64,000 nt of DNA from Frigidibacter sp. ROC022 (GTDB taxonomy: Bacteria; Pseudomonadota; Alphaproteobacteria; Rhodobacterales; Rhodobacteraceae): contig NZ_JANQDU010000001.1 in assembly GCF_024723735.1 (NCBI RefSeq), positions 868,001-932,000 on the forward strand, in the 5' to 3' direction. Below, piece by piece: positions 52,083-60,248 of the stretch. Made by a program: the position numbers and the translations under genes. Numbering within the stretch: the first letter of the stretch is position 1; each line of letters opens with the position of its first letter. The notes under the pieces were generated by a model. It was not told where the DNA came from, searched no databases, and worked only from the letters and a program-made list of their open reading frames with translations.

Positions 52083-53072
52083 TTGACATCGACGCTTGAG
52101 AAACTCTGCGCGGAACTGATCGAGAGCCTTGGCCTGGGCAAGGCGTCCGAGGTCACTTCGGTCAGGCCGCTTTCCGGCGGGGTCGCTTCGGACATAGCAG
52201 CCGTCACCTTCGGCGGCAGGACCGTCTGCGCGAAATTCGCGCTGCCGAAGCTCAAGGTGGCCGAAGACTGGTTCGCCCCGGTGCATCGCGGGCGGGCGGA
52301 ATATGCCTGGCTGAAGGCAGCCTCGGCGGTGGTTCCCGAATCCGTTCCGGCGCTTCTGGGCTGGTCCGACAGGGGAAACGGCTTTGCGATGGAATTCATC
52401 GACGGGCCCGGCATCTATCTCTGGAAGGACGCGCTCTTGCAGGGGGCTGCGCCGCGGGGCGAAGCCGCCGCCGTCGCGGAGGTGCTGGGCCGATTGCATG
52501 CGGCCTCGACATCGGAGGATTTCGACCGGTCGCCGTTCGACAATGCCGCCGATTTCGACCAGTTGCGTCTGGACCCGTATCTTCGCTTCACGGCCGCACG
52601 CCATCCCGATCTGGCAGGGGCCATGGTCGCGATGGCGGAGGCGTTGCTTGGCAGCCGCGTCGCCTTGGTGCACGGGGATGTCAGCCCCAAGAACATCATG
52701 ATCCGCGACGGTCGGCCGATCATTCTGGATGCCGAATGCGCGACGATCGGCGACCCGGCCTTCGACGTGGCCTTCTGTCTGAATCACGTTGTGCTCAAGT
52801 CCTTCCACATGCCCGAGCGGCAGGACCTGCTGCGCGCCGAGGCCCGGGCATTCTGGTCCGCCTATGCCGCGCATGTCGGCTGGGAACCTGCCGGGCAACT
52901 GGAAGCGCGTGTCGCGGCGCTGTTGCCGATGCTCATGCTGGCGCGGATCGACGGAAAGTCTCCGGTCGAATACCTGGACGAAGCCGCCCGGGCGCGGGTG
53001 CGCGCCGCCGCCATGCCCTTGATTGCCAGCCCGGCTTCGGGGCTGGCCGACGTGTTGAACAGACTGCAATAG
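52083..53072 (+). CDS. Aminoglycoside-phosphotransferase-fold small-molecule kinase
   Basis: A 329-residue APH/choline-kinase-fold protein. The ATP lysine is Lys51 (VCAKF), the catalytic loop is HGDVSPKN with Asp199 and Asn204, and the metal Asp216 lies in ILDAECATIGDP. The DAE in place of the usual DWE is common in the non-antibiotic members. TTG 52083 has GGGGGGAG just upstream; in-frame GTG codons at 52032 and 52038 fall inside the operator. Next to an enolase paralogue it likely phosphorylates a catabolic metabolite rather than an antibiotic. Confidence 0.8.
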   Translation: MTSTLEKLCAELIESLGLGKASEVTSVRPLSGGVASDIAAVTFGGRTVCAKFALPKLKVAEDWFAPVHRGRAEYAWLKAASAVVPESVPALLGWSDRGNGFAMEFIDGPGIYLWKDALLQGAAPRGEAAAVAEVLGRLHAASTSEDFDRSPFDNAADFDQLRLDPYLRFTAARHPDLAGAMVAMAEALLGSRVALVHGDVSPKNIMIRDGRPIILDAECATIGDPAFDVAFCLNHVVLKSFHMPERQDLLRAEARAFWSAYAAHVGWEPAGQLEARVAALLPMLMLARIDGKSPVEYLDEAARARVRAAAMPLIASPASGLADVLNRLQ

Positions 53073-53081
53073 GAACATCAG

Positions 53082-54401
53082 ATGAGCGCTTCCGCCATTC
53101 AGGAGCTTTCGGCCCGCCGTGTGTGGGACAGCCGGGGCAACCCGACTGTCGAGGTCGAGGTGCGGACCGGTTCGGGCGTGATCGGGCGGGCGATCGCCCC
53201 GGCCGGCGCGTCGCGGGGCACGCGCGAGGCGATCGACCTGCGCGATGGCGGCCCGGCCCTGCAGGGCATGGACGTCCGCAAGGCGGTCGCCAACGTGAAT
53301 ACCGCGATTGCGACGGCGCTGAAGGGCATGTCCTGCGAGGACCAGGGGGGCATCGATGCGGCGCTGGTGGCGCTGGACGGCACGCCGTTGAAGTCCGGGC
53401 TTGGCGGCAACGCGATGGTCGCGACCTCGCTGGCGGTGCTGCACGCGGCGGCGGCGGCCAAGGGGGTGCCGCTCTGGCGGCATGTGGCCGATCTGTCCGG
53501 CGAAGTGCCGAGCCTGCCCCTGCCGGAAGTGCAGATTTTCGGCGGCGGCGCCCATGCCGGGCGGCGCGTCGACGTGCAGGACTTCATGGTGATGGTGCCC
53601 GGCGCCGGCAGCTTTGACGAGGTGCTGGAGGTCACGTCGGAAATATACCGCGCGGCGGGCAGCCTCATGTCGGCCAAGGGGCATTCCGTCGGCGTGGCGG
53701 ATGAGGGCGGCTGGTGGCCCGTGTTCTCGAACAATGAAGAGGCGCTGGAAACCCTTGTCCGCGCGATCGAGGCAACCGGCGAGAAGCCGGGCGAGCGGGT
53801 GGTGATCTCGCTGGACATCGCGGCCTCGGAATTCGGCTCCAGGGGCCGGTATCGCCTGGCGCTGGAAGACCGCGAACTGGATCGTGACCAGATGATCGAC
53901 CTTCTGGGGCGCTGGATCGACAGCTACCCGATCGTCTCGATCGAGGATCCGCTGGCCGAGGATGACCCCGAGGGGACGGTCGCCTTCACGCAGGCCTATG
54001 GTGACCGCCTGCAGATCATCGGCGACGACTATCTGGTGACGAACGCGGAACTCGTCGCCTCGGCCGCCGGGGCCGGGGCCTGCAATGCGGTGCTGATCAA
54101 GGTCAATCAGGCGGGCACGGTCAGCGAATCCATCGCCTGCATGCAGGAGGCCCGGCGCAACGGCTATCGCTGCATCGTCTCGGCGCGGTCGGGCGAGACC
54201 GAGGATGTCTCGATCTCGCATCTGGCCGTCGGGCTGAACGCGGGCCAGCTCAAGGTCGGGTCGTTCACCCGGTCCGAGCGGATGGCGAAATGGAATGAAT
54301 GCCTGCGCATCGGTGATGCCCTGGGCGGGTCGGCCTTTGTCGGCGGCGCACCGCTGGCGGGCACCTGGTGGGCGCGACAATCGGAAGGCGGATCGACATG
54401 A
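53082..54401 (+). CDS. Enolase paralogue with altered active site
   Basis: A 439-residue protein of full enolase length and domain order. Conserved are His158 (GGAHA), Glu208 (ADEGG), metal ligands in LDIAASEF, SIEDPLAEDD and IIGDDYLVTN, Lys340 (LIKVNQ), Arg369-Ser370 and Lys391. Changed are the catalytic Glu of QEF (Asp167 in DVQDFM), the His before Arg-Ser (Ala368, in SARSGETED) and the mobile loop (AGASRGTREA instead of SGASTGxxEA). The glycolytic reaction is therefore doubtful. A phosphorylated sugar acid made by the neighbouring kinase is a plausible substrate. Confidence 0.82.
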   Translation: MSASAIQELSARRVWDSRGNPTVEVEVRTGSGVIGRAIAPAGASRGTREAIDLRDGGPALQGMDVRKAVANVNTAIATALKGMSCEDQGGIDAALVALDGTPLKSGLGGNAMVATSLAVLHAAAAAKGVPLWRHVADLSGEVPSLPLPEVQIFGGGAHAGRRVDVQDFMVMVPGAGSFDEVLEVTSEIYRAAGSLMSAKGHSVGVADEGGWWPVFSNNEEALETLVRAIEATGEKPGERVVISLDIAASEFGSRGRYRLALEDRELDRDQMIDLLGRWIDSYPIVSIEDPLAEDDPEGTVAFTQAYGDRLQIIGDDYLVTNAELVASAAGAGACNAVLIKVNQAGTVSESIACMQEARRNGYRCIVSARSGETEDVSISHLAVGLNAGQLKVGSFTRSERMAKWNECLRIGDALGGSAFVGGAPLAGTWWARQSEGGST

Positions 54402-54676
54402 TGCGGCTGCGTTTCGTCGCGCCCCGCGACGCGGGATGTCCCGGCGCGACGGGCCTGGCCGAACAGGCACGCGAGGCGGCGAGGATCCTGTCCTGCACGG
54501 ATGCGCTCTGCCAGCCGGAACCGGGCGACCTGATCGGCGCCGGCACGCCTCCGGGCGTCGGGGCCGGGATGACGCTGCGGCAATATTCGAACTTCGGACG
54601 CGTCATCAGGCTGGGCATCCGGGGCCTCGGCGCGCAACATCGGAACGTCACCCCCCTGAGCGAGGTCACACAATGA
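54398..54676 (+). pseudogene. Internally deleted fumarylacetoacetate-hydrolase remnant
   Basis: A 92-residue frame. Residues 40-90 (PGDLIGAGTPPGVGAG, then IRLGIRGLGAQHRN) match the C-terminal end of FAH-fold hydrolases such as the one at 27093-27935. The first 10 residues (MMRLRF) match their start. The roughly 190 residues between, with the metal-binding E-x-E and Asp, are absent, so it cannot be an active hydrolase. Yet it keeps precise ATGA couplings: ATG 54398 overlaps the enolase TGA, and its TGA overlaps the SDR ATG 54673. It may be a recent deletion still needed for translational relay. Confidence 0.7.
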
Positions 54677-55422
54677 ACAGCTACGATTTCAACGATCAGG
54701 TGGCGGTGGTCACCGGCGGAGCCAATGGTATCGGCGCCGCGGCGGCGGCCCGGCTTGCGGCTTCGGGGGGCCGGGTGGCGATCTGGGACATGGACATCTC
54801 GTCGCCCGAAGCGAAGATCGCCGATCTGCCGGATGCCGGAAAGCTCATGGTTCAGGTCGATGTCAGCGATCCGGCCAGCGTCGAGGCCGCGTTGGCCAGC
54901 ACCGAGTCCGCCTTCGGCAAGATCGACGTGCTGATCAACAGCGCCGGGATCGCCGGACCGACCAGCACCCTGGCGGACTATCCCGCCGACATGTGGCGCA
55001 AGGTCCAGGACGTGAACCTCGGCGGCACCTTCAACTGCTGCAAGATCGTCACGCCGGGGATGATGGCGCGCGGCTATGGCCGGATCGTCAATGTCGCCTC
55101 GATCGCGGGCAAGGAGGGAAATCCGAACGCCTCGGCCTATTCGGCCTCGAAGGCGGCAGTGATCGCGCTGACCAAGTCGCTGGGCAAGGAACTGGCCGGC
55201 TACGACATCGCGGTGAACTGCATTACGCCGGCCACCGCCCGGACCCGTATCCTGGATCAGGTCAGCCAGGAGTTCATCGACTACATGCTGTCCAAGATAC
55301 CGCGCGGCCGCTTCGTGACCGTGGACGAGATCGCCAGCATGCTGCTCTGGATGACCTCGGCAGAGAATTCCTTCACCACCGGCGCGGTCTTCGACCTGTC
55401 GGGGGGCCGCGCGACCTATTGA
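54673..55422 (+). CDS. SDR, probable keto-deoxy-sugar-acid dehydrogenase (paralogue of 27963-28709)
   Basis: A 249-residue classical SDR: TGGANGIGAAAAARLAA, NSAGIAG, VNVASIAGKEGNPNASAYSA with SKAAV (Tyr-x3-Lys), and the C-terminal FDLSGGRATY. It shares long identical stretches with the SDR at 27963-28709 (including SKIPRGRF) and, like it, sits next to an FAH gene, here a broken one. The likely reaction is NAD-linked oxidation of a 2-keto-3-deoxy acid. It ends the operon. Confidence 0.87.
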   Translation: MNSYDFNDQVAVVTGGANGIGAAAAARLAASGGRVAIWDMDISSPEAKIADLPDAGKLMVQVDVSDPASVEAALASTESAFGKIDVLINSAGIAGPTSTLADYPADMWRKVQDVNLGGTFNCCKIVTPGMMARGYGRIVNVASIAGKEGNPNASAYSASKAAVIALTKSLGKELAGYDIAVNCITPATARTRILDQVSQEFIDYMLSKIPRGRFVTVDEIASMLLWMTSAENSFTTGAVFDLSGGRATY

Positions 55423-55459
55423 GCGTGGCCGTGAAACCCCGCCGCGACAATGGCTCGCA

Positions 55460-55485
55460 CGGGCCGAAGCGGCGGAACCGGCCCG
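55460..55485 (+). terminator. GC-rich hairpin after the SDR gene
   Basis: CGGGCCG (55460-55466) and CGGCCCG (55479-55485) make a 7-bp stem with a 12-nt loop, 37 bp after the stop. It separates the kinase/enolase/SDR unit from the amidase. Confidence 0.4.
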
Positions 55486-55534
55486 GCGGCGATGCCGAAT
55501 TGTGCGCCGGTCCCGCGCGGGTTAAGATAACGGG

Positions 55535-57184
55535 GTGACCGGGCTCTCGGAAGACATGATCGCGGCCGCCGAGGCGCTGATGGGGCTGGAGTACACCCCG
55601 GAGGAACGCGCGCAGATGCTGGACAATCTGGAAGGCCAGATCGGCCTCGCCAGGGCGCGTCGCGGTGTCAAGCTGGCCAATTCGGCGCCGATGGCGCTGC
55701 GCTTCGATCCGCGTCTGCCGGGCTTTGTCCTGCCGCATGGCGCCGATACCCTGCACCTGAGCCCCGCGACCGCGCCGCTTCCGGAGTCGGACGAGGACAT
55801 CGCCTTCGCCGGTCTCAGGGAACTGTCCGGCTGGATTGCCTCGGGGCAGCTCAGCAGCCGGCGCCTGACCCGCATCTATCTCGACCGGATCGCCGAACTG
55901 GGGCCGAAGCTGGAATGCTTCGCGACCGTGACGCCGGAGCTTGCCCTGGCCGAGGCCGAAGCGGCGGATGCGCTGTTGCGGGCCGGGGTGCTGCTCGGGC
56001 CGCTGCACGGGATCCCCTACGGATTGAAGGACCTGTTCGATACCCGGGGTATCGTGACCGGCTGGGGCGCCGAGCCCTATCGGGACCGGGTGCCCGATGC
56101 CGACGCGGCCGTCGTGAAGAAGCTGCGCGCCGCCGGAGCGGTGCTGCTGGGCAAGACAGCGCTCGGGGCACTGGCCTATGGCGACATCTGGTATGGCGGC
56201 ATCTCGCGCAATCCGTGGAACCTGAACGAAGGCTCCAGCGGTTCCAGCGCCGGTTCGGCCTCGGCCACCGCGGCGGGGCTTTGCGGCTTTGCCATCGGGA
56301 CCGAGACCCTGGGCTCGATCACCTCGCCCAGCCAGCGTTGCGGCACCACCGGGCTGCGACCGACATTCGGGCGGGTGTCGCGGGCCGGGGTCATGGCGTT
56401 GAGCAACAGCCTGGACAAGATCGGGCCGATCTGCCGCAGGGTCGAGGATACGGCGATGGTCCTGGCCGCGCTCAACGGTGCCGATGTCGAGGACCGCTCC
56501 AGCATCGCGGCGCCCTTCGCCTTCGACGCCGGCGCCCCGATCGCCGGGCTGAAGGTCGGATACCTGCCCGAGGCATTCGGCGAGGGGGCGACAGCGGTCG
56601 ATCACGAGGCGCTGGCGGCGGTTCGGCGGCTCGGTGTCGAGGTCGTCGAGGCGCATCTGCCCGTTCTGCCCTATGCGGCGCTGATGAACACGCTCTATGC
56701 CGAGGCGGCGGCGTTCTTCGAAGAGCTGACCTTGAGCGGCCAGGACGACAGTCTGACCTGGCAGGAGGCCGGAGCCTGGCCGAACACGATGCGCAAGGCG
56801 CGGTTCCTGTCGGCAGTGGATCACGTGCAGCTGGACCGGCTCCGCTACCAGGTGATGCTGGCGCTGGACGGGCTGTTCCGGCAGGTCGATGTGCTGATCG
56901 GGCCGTTCATGACCGGGCCGATGCTGGTCGCCTCGAATTTCACCGGCCATCCCTGCCTGCACCTGCGGGCCGGGTTCGAATCTCTCGGCACCCGCGGCCG
57001 CGGCTCGCTGGGGGCCGGCAAGCTGACCGGGAGCCGGGCGGATACGGCGGGCGCGACCTTCCGGGTGCCGCAGGGCATATCGCTGTGGGGGCGGCTGTTC
57101 GACGAAGGGCCGATGCTGGGTCTCGGCATGGCGCTGGAACGCGAACTGGGCGTTGCCGCCGAACGACCGACCTTCGCGAAGTGA
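55535..57184 (+). CDS. Amidase-signature family hydrolase
   Basis: A 549-residue amidase-signature protein. The Ser-cisSer-Lys elements are Lys165 (YGLKDLFDT), the Ser-rich loop at 234-241 (SSGSSAGS) and Ser261 (GTETLGSITSPS). An N-terminal extension of about 80 residues precedes the domain. The GTG start at 55535 lacks a strong ribosome site. The family hydrolyses diverse amides and also includes GatA; the substrate here is unknown. It follows the SDR at 112 bp with a hairpin between, so it is probably transcribed separately. Confidence 0.82.
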   Translation: MTGLSEDMIAAAEALMGLEYTPEERAQMLDNLEGQIGLARARRGVKLANSAPMALRFDPRLPGFVLPHGADTLHLSPATAPLPESDEDIAFAGLRELSGWIASGQLSSRRLTRIYLDRIAELGPKLECFATVTPELALAEAEAADALLRAGVLLGPLHGIPYGLKDLFDTRGIVTGWGAEPYRDRVPDADAAVVKKLRAAGAVLLGKTALGALAYGDIWYGGISRNPWNLNEGSSGSSAGSASATAAGLCGFAIGTETLGSITSPSQRCGTTGLRPTFGRVSRAGVMALSNSLDKIGPICRRVEDTAMVLAALNGADVEDRSSIAAPFAFDAGAPIAGLKVGYLPEAFGEGATAVDHEALAAVRRLGVEVVEAHLPVLPYAALMNTLYAEAAAFFEELTLSGQDDSLTWQEAGAWPNTMRKARFLSAVDHVQLDRLRYQVMLALDGLFRQVDVLIGPFMTGPMLVASNFTGHPCLHLRAGFESLGTRGRGSLGAGKLTGSRADTAGATFRVPQGISLWGRLFDEGPMLGLGMALERELGVAAERPTFAK

Positions 57185-57388
57185 CGCCGCCGGCCGCGCG
57201 GCAATTTCGGGTCGCGTTCGGGAAAGCCCATCGAGCTGTCGGCCCGGCGATGCCGTTCAGGCGGGTCGCCGCCGCGACCGCCACGATGGGAGCAGCAATG
57301 CCTTGCCGATGGTGACGCCCCGACCGGAAGAACTTGATGCCGGAAGCGTTGGACCGGATTGACGCAGCTTTCGCGCCGCGCTATTTAT

Positions 57389-57402
57389 TGAACACACGTT
57401 CA
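57389..57402. promoter_or_regulatory. TetR-like palindromic operator ahead of the liu operon
   Basis: TGAAC-ACAC-GTTCA, a perfect 5-4-5 palindrome, ends 13 bp before the acyl-CoA dehydrogenase ATG and just precedes the ribosome site. Acyl-CoA-responsive TetR regulators bind GAAC..GTTC palindromes, so it is a likely operator, but no regulator gene is in view. Confidence 0.55.
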
Positions 57403-57415
57403 GAAAGGTGGCCAG

Positions 57416-58579
57416 ATGTTTAGAGCTTCCATGCGCTTCGACCTGGGCGAGGATGTGAACGCGCTCCGCGAGATGGTCCATGCCTGGGCGCAGGACCGGG
57501 TCAAGCCGCAAGCGGCCGAGATCGACCGCTCCAATGCCTTCCCGCCGGCGCTGTGGCGCGAGATGGGCGAACTGGGGCTGCTGGGGATCACCGTCGAGGA
57601 AACCTATGGCGGCGCCGGGATGGGCTATCTGGCCCATACCGTGGCGGTGGAAGAGGTGGCCCGCGCCTCGGCTTCGGTCTCGCTGTCCTATGGGGCGCAT
57701 TCCAACCTTTGTGTGAACCAGATCCGGCTGAACGGCAGCGAGGCGCAGAAGCGGCGCTATCTGCCGGGCCTGATTTCGGGCGAGCATGTCGGCGCCCTGG
57801 CGATGAGCGAGGCGGGGGCGGGCTCGGATGTCGTCGGCATGAAGCTGGCGGCGGTGAAGAAGAACGACCGCTATGTGCTGAACGGCACCAAGTACTGGAT
57901 CACCAACGGGCCGGATGCCGACACGCTGGTGGTCTATGCCAAGACCGACCCCGAGGCGGGGTCGAAGGGGATCACCGCCTTTCTCATCGAGAAATCGATG
58001 AAGGGTTTCTCGACCAGCCCGCATTTCGACAAGCTGGGAATGCGCGGATCGAACACGGCCGAACTGATCTTCGACGATGTCGAGGTGCCTTTCGAGAACG
58101 TGCTGGGCGAAGAGGGCCGCGGTGTCCGGGTGCTGATGTCGGGGCTGGACTACGAACGCGTGGTGCTCAGCGGCATCGGCCTGGGGATCATGGCGGCCTG
58201 CCTGGACGAGGTGATGCCCTATATGGTCGAGCGCAAGCAGTTCGGGCAGAGGATCGGGGACTTCCAGCTGATGCAGGGCAAGATCGCCGACATGTACACC
58301 GCGCTGAACTCGGCCCGCGCCTATGTCTACGAGGTGGCGAAAGCTTGCGACCGGGGCGAGGTGACGCGGGCCGATGCGGCGGCCTGCGTGCTCTATGCCA
58401 GCGAGCAGGCGATGGTCCAGAGCCATCAGGCGGTGCAGGCGATGGGCGGTGCGGGCTTCCTGGCCGATGCCCCGGTGGCGCGGCTGTTCCGCGACGCCAA
58501 GCTGATGGAGATCGGCGCCGGCACCAGCGAAATCCGCCGGATGCTGGTCGGGCGCGAGTTGATGGGGGCGATGGGGTGA
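57416..58579 (+). CDS. liuA: Isovaleryl-CoA dehydrogenase
   Basis: A 387-residue acyl-CoA dehydrogenase. FAD/substrate motifs are [16 protein letters not shown] (129-144) and [19 protein letters not shown]. The catalytic Glu247 in [12 protein letters not shown] is at the isovaleryl-CoA dehydrogenase position, not that of short/medium-chain enzymes. It oxidises isovaleryl-CoA in leucine degradation. AAAGGTGG precedes the ATG. It leads an operon with methylcrotonyl-CoA carboxylase genes, confirming the role. Confidence 0.92.
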   Translation: MFRASMRFDLGEDVNALREMVHAWAQDRVKPQAAEIDRSNAFPPALWREMGELGLLGITVEETYGGAGMGYLAHTVAVEEVARASASVSLSYGAHSNLCVNQIRLNGSEAQKRRYLPGLISGEHVGALAMSEAGAGSDVVGMKLAAVKKNDRYVLNGTKYWITNGPDADTLVVYAKTDPEAGSKGITAFLIEKSMKGFSTSPHFDKLGMRGSNTAELIFDDVEVPFENVLGEEGRGVRVLMSGLDYERVVLSGIGLGIMAACLDEVMPYMVERKQFGQRIGDFQLMQGKIADMYTALNSARAYVYEVAKACDRGEVTRADAAACVLYASEQAMVQSHQAVQAMGGAGFLADAPVARLFRDAKLMEIGAGTSEIRRMLVGRELMGAMG

Positions 58580-58649
58580 CTCTGCCGCATCGAAATCCCG
58601 GCGCCGCCGCGCCGGGCCGATCATGTGAATTCGAAGCGAGTGAGGTCCG

Positions 58650-60248
58650 GTGAAACTCAATTCCAACGCTCTCCCCACCTCGGACAGCTTCCGCGCCAAC
58701 CGGGCCGCGCATCTCGACCTCCTGGCGCGGGTCTCGGATGCCGCGCAGGCGGCGGCTGCGGGGGGCGGGGCGCGATCGCGCGAGCGGCACCTGTCGCGCG
58801 GCAAGATGCTGCCGCGGGACCGCGTTGCAGGGCTGCTCGATCCCGGTTCGCCCTTCCTGGAAATCGGCGCCACCGCGGCCTGGGGGATGTATGACGATGC
58901 GGCCCCGGGTGCCGGGATCATTGCGGGAATAGGCCGGGTGCACGGGCAGGACGTGATGGTCCTTTGCAACGATGCGACGGTGAAGGGCGGCACCTACTAC
59001 CCGATGAGCGTCAAGAAGCACCTGCGGGCACAGGAAATCGCGCAGGAATGCCGACTGCCCTGCGTCTATCTGGTCGACTCGGGCGGCGCCAACCTGCCCA
59101 ATCAGGACGAAGTCTTTCCCGACCGCGACCATTTTGGCCGCATCTTCTACAATCAGGCCCGGATGAGCGCCGCGGGCATTCCGCAGATCGCGGTGGTGAT
59201 GGGAAGTTGCACGGCCGGCGGGGCCTATGTCCCGGCGATGTCGGACGTGACGATCATCGTCCGCGAGCAGGGCACGATCTTCCTGGCCGGGCCGCCGCTG
59301 GTCAAGGCCGCGACCGGAGAGGTCGTCAGCGCCGAAGAGCTTGGCGGCGGCGATGTGCATACCCGGCTGTCGGGCGTGGCGGATTATCTGGCAGAGGATG
59401 ACAGCCATGCCCTGGCCCTGGCGCGGCAGGCGATCGGCTCGCTCAATCGCGCTCCCGGCCCGGACTGGGGTGCCGGGGAAGACCCGGCCTATGACCCCGA
59501 GGAACTGCTGGGCGTCGTCCCCGCCGATCTGCGCACGCCCTACGACATCCGCGAAGTGATCGCCCGCGTCGTCGACGGCTCACGCCTCGACGAGTTCAAG
59601 CCGCGTTTCGGCGAGACGCTGGTCACCGGATTCGCCCATCTCCGCGGCTGTCCGGTCGGGCTGGTGGCCAACAACGGGGTGCTGTTCTCGGAGGCCGCGC
59701 AGAAGGGCGCGCATTTTGTCGAGCTCTGCTCCCAACGTCGGATCCCGCTGATCTTCCTGCAGAACATCACCGGCTTTATGGTCGGCCGGAAATACGAGAA
59801 CGAAGGCATCGCCCGCCATGGCGCCAAGATGGTGACGGCGGTGGCGACGACCTCGGTGCCGAAGATCACCATGATCGTCGGCGGCTCCTTCGGGGCCGGG
59901 AACTACGGCATGGCGGGCCGGGCCTATCAGCCGCGCTTCCTCTGGACCTGGCCGAACTCCCGGATTTCGGTGATGGGCGGCGAGCAGGCGGCGGGGGTGC
60001 TGGCCACGGTCAAGCGCGACGGGATCGAACGGGCAGGCGGCACCTGGAGCGCCGAGGAGGAGGCCGAATTCAAGCGCCCCACCGTCGAGATGTTCGCCCG
60101 GCAGTCCGATCCGCTCTATGCCTCGGCCCGGCTCTGGGATGACGGCGTGATCGACCCGCGCAAGACCCGTGACGTGCTGGCGCTGAGCCTGCGGGCGGCG
60201 ATGAACGCCCCGATCGAAGAGACGCGCTTCGGCGTGTTCAGGATGTGA
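58650..60248 (+). CDS. liuB: Methylcrotonyl-CoA carboxylase, carboxyltransferase (beta) subunit
   Basis: A 532-residue carboxyltransferase: [20 protein letters not shown], then [39 protein letters not shown] and [20 protein letters not shown] are standard MccB features. It transfers CO2 from biotin to 3-methylcrotonyl-CoA. GTG/ATG is not ambiguous: ATG 58650 follows a GGTCCGG stretch 70 bp after the dehydrogenase. It overlaps the alpha-subunit gene by TGATG. Confidence 0.93.
   Translation: MKLNSNALPTSDSFRANRAAHLDLLARVSDAAQAAAAGGGARSRERHLSRGKMLPRDRVAGLLDPGSPFLEIGATAAWGMYDDAAPGAGIIAGIGRVHGQDVMVLCNDATVKGGTYYPMSVKKHLRAQEIAQECRLPCVYLVDSGGANLPNQDEVFPDRDHFGRIFYNQARMSAAGIPQIAVVMGSCTAGGAYVPAMSDVTIIVREQGTIFLAGPPLVKAATGEVVSAEELGGGDVHTRLSGVADYLAEDDSHALALARQAIGSLNRAPGPDWGAGEDPAYDPEELLGVVPADLRTPYDIREVIARVVDGSRLDEFKPRFGETLVTGFAHLRGCPVGLVANNGVLFSEAAQKGAHFVELCSQRRIPLIFLQNITGFMVGRKYENEGIARHGAKMVTAVATTSVPKITMIVGGSFGAGNYGMAGRAYQPRFLWTWPNSRISVMGGEQAAGVLATVKRDGIERAGGTWSAEEEAEFKRPTVEMFARQSDPLYASARLWDDGVIDPRKTRDVLALSLRAAMNAPIEETRFGVFRM

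Noticed and set aside
52083-53072. Antibiotic-resistance reading of the aminoglycoside-phosphotransferase-fold gene
   Set aside because: Context is catabolic (LacI operator, enolase paralogue, SDR) and there is no mobile element or resistance gene nearby; a metabolic kinase is the better reading.
52068-54470. A minus-strand open frame of about 800 codons
   Set aside because: Antisense to the kinase and enolase paralogue; composition is typical of a GC shadow frame and no motif was found.
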